Below are positions 60,416 to 64,000 of a DNA stretch of 64,000 nucleotides, in pieces. Source of the DNA: Polymorphobacter megasporae (lineage in GTDB: Bacteria > Pseudomonadota > Alphaproteobacteria > Sphingomonadales > Sphingomonadaceae); contig NZ_CP081848.1 in NCBI RefSeq assembly GCF_018982885.2, forward strand, positions 2,232,001 through 2,296,000. Reading direction: 5' to 3'. Numbering within the stretch: position 1 is the stretch's first letter; each line of letters starts with the position of its first letter. Below the pieces are notes generated by a model. It was given only the letters and a program-made list of their open reading frames with translations, searched no databases and was not told the DNA's origin. Position numbers and translations under genes: made by a program.

Positions 60416-63376
60416 CTACTGTCCCCTGATGATCTTGAGAGCGCCACGGGCGGCGTCGACCACAGCCCGGTATCTCGGGTCGCCCACGTCGCCCCCGACG
60501 AGCGGCTTTACCCCTTCGGCGGCGGACCTGACTCCGTCCTCGAGTGCCGCCTTGTCCTTCACGGCCCCGATCGACCCATCCACCGTCCGCTTCAGGTCGG
60601 CCAACAGGTCGTAGTCGATCGCGTCTGGGGCGACGAGCAGCGACGCCCCGAGCGGCCGGGGCGGGTTGTCGAAGCCGTCTGCATCTTTGCTCTGAAGGAC
60701 CAGCGCCCCGTTGAGTTCGACGACCGCGCCGGTCGAGCGGCCGAGAAGCAGGTAGGCGAGAGCTTCACGGCGGAGTTCGTCCCCCGATTTGACGAAGAGC
60801 GCCGGATAGCTGTCGATCGTGCCCTCGGTGTGGAGCTCCAGGGCGAAGCGCACCGGGTTCGCTGCGATGCGGGTCTGATATCGCTCCTGGAGGAACGGCA
60901 GGATCCCGAGGTAGCGGAGCGGGAACAGATTTTTCACTGAGATCATCGTGATCTGGTTCGCCCGGTCGTCGGCCTCGATGAACTCGAGGTCGCCCGGCTG
61001 CGCGTCGCGGAACGCCTGCTTCAGCTGTTCGACGAAAGCCGCCTGTTCTGGCGCCTTCGGCAGGATGACGATCCACTTCTCGATCAGGGTTTGCACGCCT
61101 GAGGCGATCCCTGGCCCGGCGCGGTTCCTTTCGAGCGGATTGAGAGTGATGAAGCAGCCCGCCTCCTTGACCAGCTTCGCCACGTATCCGCGGAGCGCTT
61201 GCTGATCGCCGCCGTAGCGCTCCTTCAGTTTCGCGACGATCGACACCCCGAGGATTCGGTCCCTCGACTCCGTGACGAGGGTGTTGTGCGCGATCTGCGC
61301 ATTCTCCTCGGTGGCGCTTTCGATCCGGTCGATCAGTTCGCCCAACCCGAGACGCGTGGCAAAGGAGGTGAAGGTGGGCGACGGACCGAGCGAGGCGACG
61401 AGGTCGGCGCGGACCTTGGCGGTTTGAGTGCGCTGCTCGCCTTCGTCCGTCGAGAGGGCCCGCGTCACGCGCCGCACGGTGTCTGGATCGTAGAAGCGGA
61501 TCAGGTGCCCCTTGAGATCATCGACATCGGCCTTCTTGAGCCTTTCGTCGATTCCCGTCGAGACCCGCCGCAGCGCATCCTGCATCGTCGAGACGATCGC
61601 ATCCACGTTCGCCTTGAGATCCGAGATCTCGGTCGAGATCTCGGCAAGGAGCGGCTTGGCGAAGGTCCACGCCTCGATCCGCGTCAGACGGACGTAGAGT
61701 TCCTGGAGGAAGATGCCCTCCGCATCGAAGATGTTGTCGCGTCCGCCGACGAGCTTGCCGAACAGCCCGAGATCCGCCCACTTCTTCGCGTTGACCGCGA
61801 GCTGGGCGCGGGCGTCTTCGACTTCGGCATTGAGCTTAAAGATCGTGTCGTCGACGCCGAGCATGCGCTCGTTGAGCGATGACAGCAGCGCGGCGAGGAC
61901 CCGCGCAACCTCGGCTGCCGAGCGCGCGCCATTGCGCCAGTCGTCGAACAGCTCGCGCTCGACGCGCGCCCTGACTTCACGTGCCATGTCCTTCCGCGCC
62001 ATGGCCTTGGTCCGGTAGAACGAGGCGACGCCGGCATTGCGGAAGCTCTCCTCGAACCGCTTCTGGAAGTATTTGCCGAGCTCGTCGATCCATGTCGGTG
62101 CGGGCTGTTCGCGTGCCATCGACTTGAAGGTCGGCAGCACGGACTCCCACTCGCCTGTGAGCGGCTTCCAGCGCTTGGCGGGATCATCCGTCGCGAGGAT
62201 CGGGACAGACAGGGTGAGACTCTCGTCGGCGAGCTGCCAGCGCCCGAGGACGTCAGGCTGGCGCACGAAGCTGGCGACGTCGACGTTCCTCGCCTCGTCG
62301 ACGAAGCCGAGCGTGTCCTGCCAATTGTTGTAGCGGAGCTGCTGGATCGCCTGTCGGGCGAAGTTGAGGCTCAGATACTCTTTGATCTCCTCTTCCGGGA
62401 TCGCGAGCCGCTTTATCCCGAAGCTGAGGAAGCGCTTCGACCGCTCGCCGACGCGGCCGCCAGGTGTCGTCTCGGGCGTGCCGTCGCCGTTCTCGGCGTT
62501 CTCCATCCGCTCGAGAGACCGCCAGCCGACCTTCGCCGCCACCACGATCTTCTGGAAGAGGAACTCGGCGACGATGCCGGGGATCTCGCGGTCGACGTCG
62601 GCCTGATAGCCGGTCTCGTTCTCATTGCCGAACACGTAGGCACCGTTGAACGCGTCCTTCAGATCAAGCCTCGACCCGTTCGAGACGTCGATCGGCTGGT
62701 AGGCGCCAGTAGAAAGCGCGTTCAGCTCGGAAAGAGCGGCGAACCCGTTGGCGTGGTAGTTGCCCGTGTCCCAGTTCGGCGGCGGGAACTGGTCCGGCAG
62801 CAGCAGATATGGGACGATCTTGTGCCGTCCGGGCTGGCCATACATGGCACGAAGCTGCGCGACCACGTCGATGATCGATCCCGAGCCGGTGCCGCCGGCG
62901 AGCCCGGCGACGACGTGGAAGGTGATGTCAGTCTGGCCGTTCGCCTGAAGCGAACGGACGATCGACTGTATCTGCTTCTTCAGATCGTCGATCTTGCAGG
63001 CGAGCAGGAACCGGCCGAGCCGGCGCTTCTGGCCTCCGAGGGCGGCGCCCACGATTGAGCCGAGGATCTCGCCCCAGACTGCGCGGTCGCCGATCCAGGG
63101 CTTGATGCCGGGATAGGTCTGGATGTTCGCGAGCCGCGCCGAGAGGTCCTCGCCGGTGATCGTCAGCTGGCTGGCGACGGGCAGCTGGACCGATGTGCCG
63201 AGCACCTTCCAGGTCGGATCGTCGAAGGCCATCATCTCCTTCGATGAGTCCACGTAGAGGAAACCGACGTCGACCCCGTCGGGAGCCTCCTTGCGGAACT
63301 CCGTGTAGATGAGCTTGCGGAGCGAGCGGATGACCTTGCCGCCCGTCCCGCCGAGCCCGATTATCACGTGATTCAT
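60416..63376 (-). CDS. Large tubulin-like GTPase
   Basis: A 986-aa protein with the tubulin/FtsZ-fold N-terminus: MNHVIIGLGGTGGKVIRSLR, a switch-like DVGFLYVDSSKEMMAFDD, and the nucleotide signature VVAGLAGGTGSGSIIDVVAQ near residue 155. This matches the tubulin-like family (PF13809), bacterial proteins much larger than FtsZ. The remaining 600 residues are helical with no known domain. It is the first gene of the cluster, with about 580 bp of promoter-containing sequence upstream. Whether it forms filaments is not known from sequence. Confidence 0.85.
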   Translation of the reverse strand: MNHVIIGLGGTGGKVIRSLRKLIYTEFRKEAPDGVDVGFLYVDSSKEMMAFDDPTWKVLGTSVQLPVASQLTITGEDLSARLANIQTYPGIKPWIGDRAVWGEILGSIVGAALGGQKRRLGRFLLACKIDDLKKQIQSIVRSLQANGQTDITFHVVAGLAGGTGSGSIIDVVAQLRAMYGQPGRHKIVPYLLLPDQFPPPNWDTGNYHANGFAALSELNALSTGAYQPIDVSNGSRLDLKDAFNGAYVFGNENETGYQADVDREIPGIVAEFLFQKIVVAAKVGWRSLERMENAENGDGTPETTPGGRVGERSKRFLSFGIKRLAIPEEEIKEYLSLNFARQAIQQLRYNNWQDTLGFVDEARNVDVASFVRQPDVLGRWQLADESLTLSVPILATDDPAKRWKPLTGEWESVLPTFKSMAREQPAPTWIDELGKYFQKRFEESFRNAGVASFYRTKAMARKDMAREVRARVERELFDDWRNGARSAAEVARVLAALLSSLNERMLGVDDTIFKLNAEVEDARAQLAVNAKKWADLGLFGKLVGGRDNIFDAEGIFLQELYVRLTRIEAWTFAKPLLAEISTEISDLKANVDAIVSTMQDALRRVSTGIDERLKKADVDDLKGHLIRFYDPDTVRRVTRALSTDEGEQRTQTAKVRADLVASLGPSPTFTSFATRLGLGELIDRIESATEENAQIAHNTLVTESRDRILGVSIVAKLKERYGGDQQALRGYVAKLVKEAGCFITLNPLERNRAGPGIASGVQTLIEKWIVILPKAPEQAAFVEQLKQAFRDAQPGDLEFIEADDRANQITMISVKNLFPLRYLGILPFLQERYQTRIAANPVRFALELHTEGTIDSYPALFVKSGDELRREALAYLLLGRSTGAVVELNGALVLQSKDADGFDNPPRPLGASLLVAPDAIDYDLLADLKRTVDGSIGAVKDKAALEDGVRSAAEGVKPLVGGDVGDPRYRAVVDAARGALKIIRGQ

Positions 63377-63960
63377 GCCCTGGTAATCCCCCTCGACGAA
63401 GTCTCTTCGCCGCGCCCCATGACCGTTTAATGACGCCGCCCGATCTCAGGGCACTGGTGTCGTCATCCCGTCCTGTCGTACACCTTAACGAAGGGGCGTC
63501 ACGGGGGAAGTGTCTAAGAATGCGCGGGCTAATTAGCTGCGGACCCCGCGGCCGGTCGGAACGTCGTCGTCGACCCGTTGGCGGCTCGTCAGCCGTCATG
63601 GAGGCGCCCCTATGACTTCGCGGGGTCGTGGCTCGCTCAGAGAGCTGGTTTATCGACAGCTCGATCCGGGATCGCGACGGCGCGGATTATCGATTGTTAA
63701 TTCCGACCTCATCGGAGCGATCCTCGCACTGTCCGATCGCAATTGCAGGCGGTTCTTGAAAAGACAGGCAGCAGCCGTCAGCAGGACATCGTCGCACTTC
63801 TCGGCGGCATCAGCATATCGAGGATTTAATCCGCAAGCCACGCTGTGCCGGGAGGGCGCCACTTAACCACGGCGATTAAGAACATCGGGCTCGCAATCAG
63901 TCAGACAAGCGAAGCGATTTGTTTTGTTCGCGATCGCGGGAGCGCCGGAAGGGCGGGCGA
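63377..63960. other. Upstream region of the tubulin-like cluster
   Basis: No convincing gene. Open frames on both strands lack ribosome sites and family features. The promoter of the minus-strand cluster should lie within the first 200 bp next to the tubulin-like start. Confidence 0.45.
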
Positions 63961-64000
63961 ATGTTGAATTCTGGACCGTCATCCGTGGGATCCTCGCGAA
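63961..64000 (+). CDS. Possible start of a gene running off the window
   Basis: ATG 63961 follows GGAAGGGCGGGCGA and reads MLNSGPSSVGSSR to the window edge. Thirteen codons are too few to identify; the purine-rich leader is the only support. Confidence 0.25.
   Translation, partial: MLNSGPSSVGSSR

Noticed and set aside
63612-63866. Small plus and minus frames upstream of the tubulin-like gene
   Set aside because: No start signals or family features; probably non-coding promoter region.
1-64000. CRISPR arrays or rRNA genes
   Set aside because: No regularly spaced repeats and no rRNA-like sequence were seen.

Overview
The window comes from a GC-rich alphaproteobacterial chromosome, most likely a sphingomonad (order Sphingomonadales). 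The signs are a serine palmitoyltransferase/ceramide gene cluster, a large TonB-dependent receptor facing a catabolic operon, a DUF192-type exported protein beside a double cold-shock protein, and integrase remnants next to a tRNA gene. No rRNA, CRISPR array or replication origin is visible.

Region 1 (1-14.7 kb) is mostly core-like. A minus-strand ceramide cluster (fatty acyl-AMP ligase, epimerase-like CerR, acyl carrier protein, serine palmitoyltransferase) is followed by recX, an orphan phage/contractile-injection tail-tube protein, a molybdenum-hydroxylase maturation operon (coxG, xdhC, fused MoeA-like/MobA-like protein), a double cold-shock protein, a DUF192 protein, a polysaccharide export protein with SLBB repeats and a WecA-like sugar-phosphate transferase, ending at tRNA-Gln(UUG).

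Region 2 (14.7-18 kb) is a decayed integrated element. It holds an integrase pseudogene that begins 100 bp after tRNA-Gln and is split by an IS5-family element with TTA target duplications, a second recombinase tail, a MobC-like pair and a broken small gene.

Region 3 (18-36 kb) has a TPR-sulfotransferase, a TonB-dependent receptor and, convergent to it, a tightly overlapping ten-gene minus-strand operon: Rieske oxygenase, Cys/Met-metabolism PLP enzyme, two HcnB/HcnC-like flavoproteins, heterotetrameric sarcosine oxidase soxBDAG, an MFS transporter and an amber-interrupted DUF3089 gene. A divergent LysR gene probably controls it. The set suggests oxidative N-demethylation of a quaternary or N-methylated amino acid that may also carry a gamma leaving group.

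Region 4 (36-51.9 kb) is a defence island: an AbiE-like toxin-antitoxin pair, a collapsed SNF2-type helicase gene coupled to a WYL regulator, an SbcD/SbcC/unknown operon whose sbcC is split by an IS630-family element, a Gabija-like OLD nuclease/UvrD-like helicase pair, an HNH endonuclease, a truncated DUF2971 gene and two unrecognised genes.

Region 5 (51.9-63.4 kb) is the best candidate for an undescribed system. It is a co-directional minus-strand cluster of a 986-aa tubulin-like GTPase, a zinc-ribbon/membrane/PstS-like/OmpA chimera, a NucA-type secreted nuclease with one frameshift, an 85-aa protein and a 1869-aa DUF4011-helicase-Vsr-like nuclease. All functional assignments are from motifs read by eye; no database search was run.
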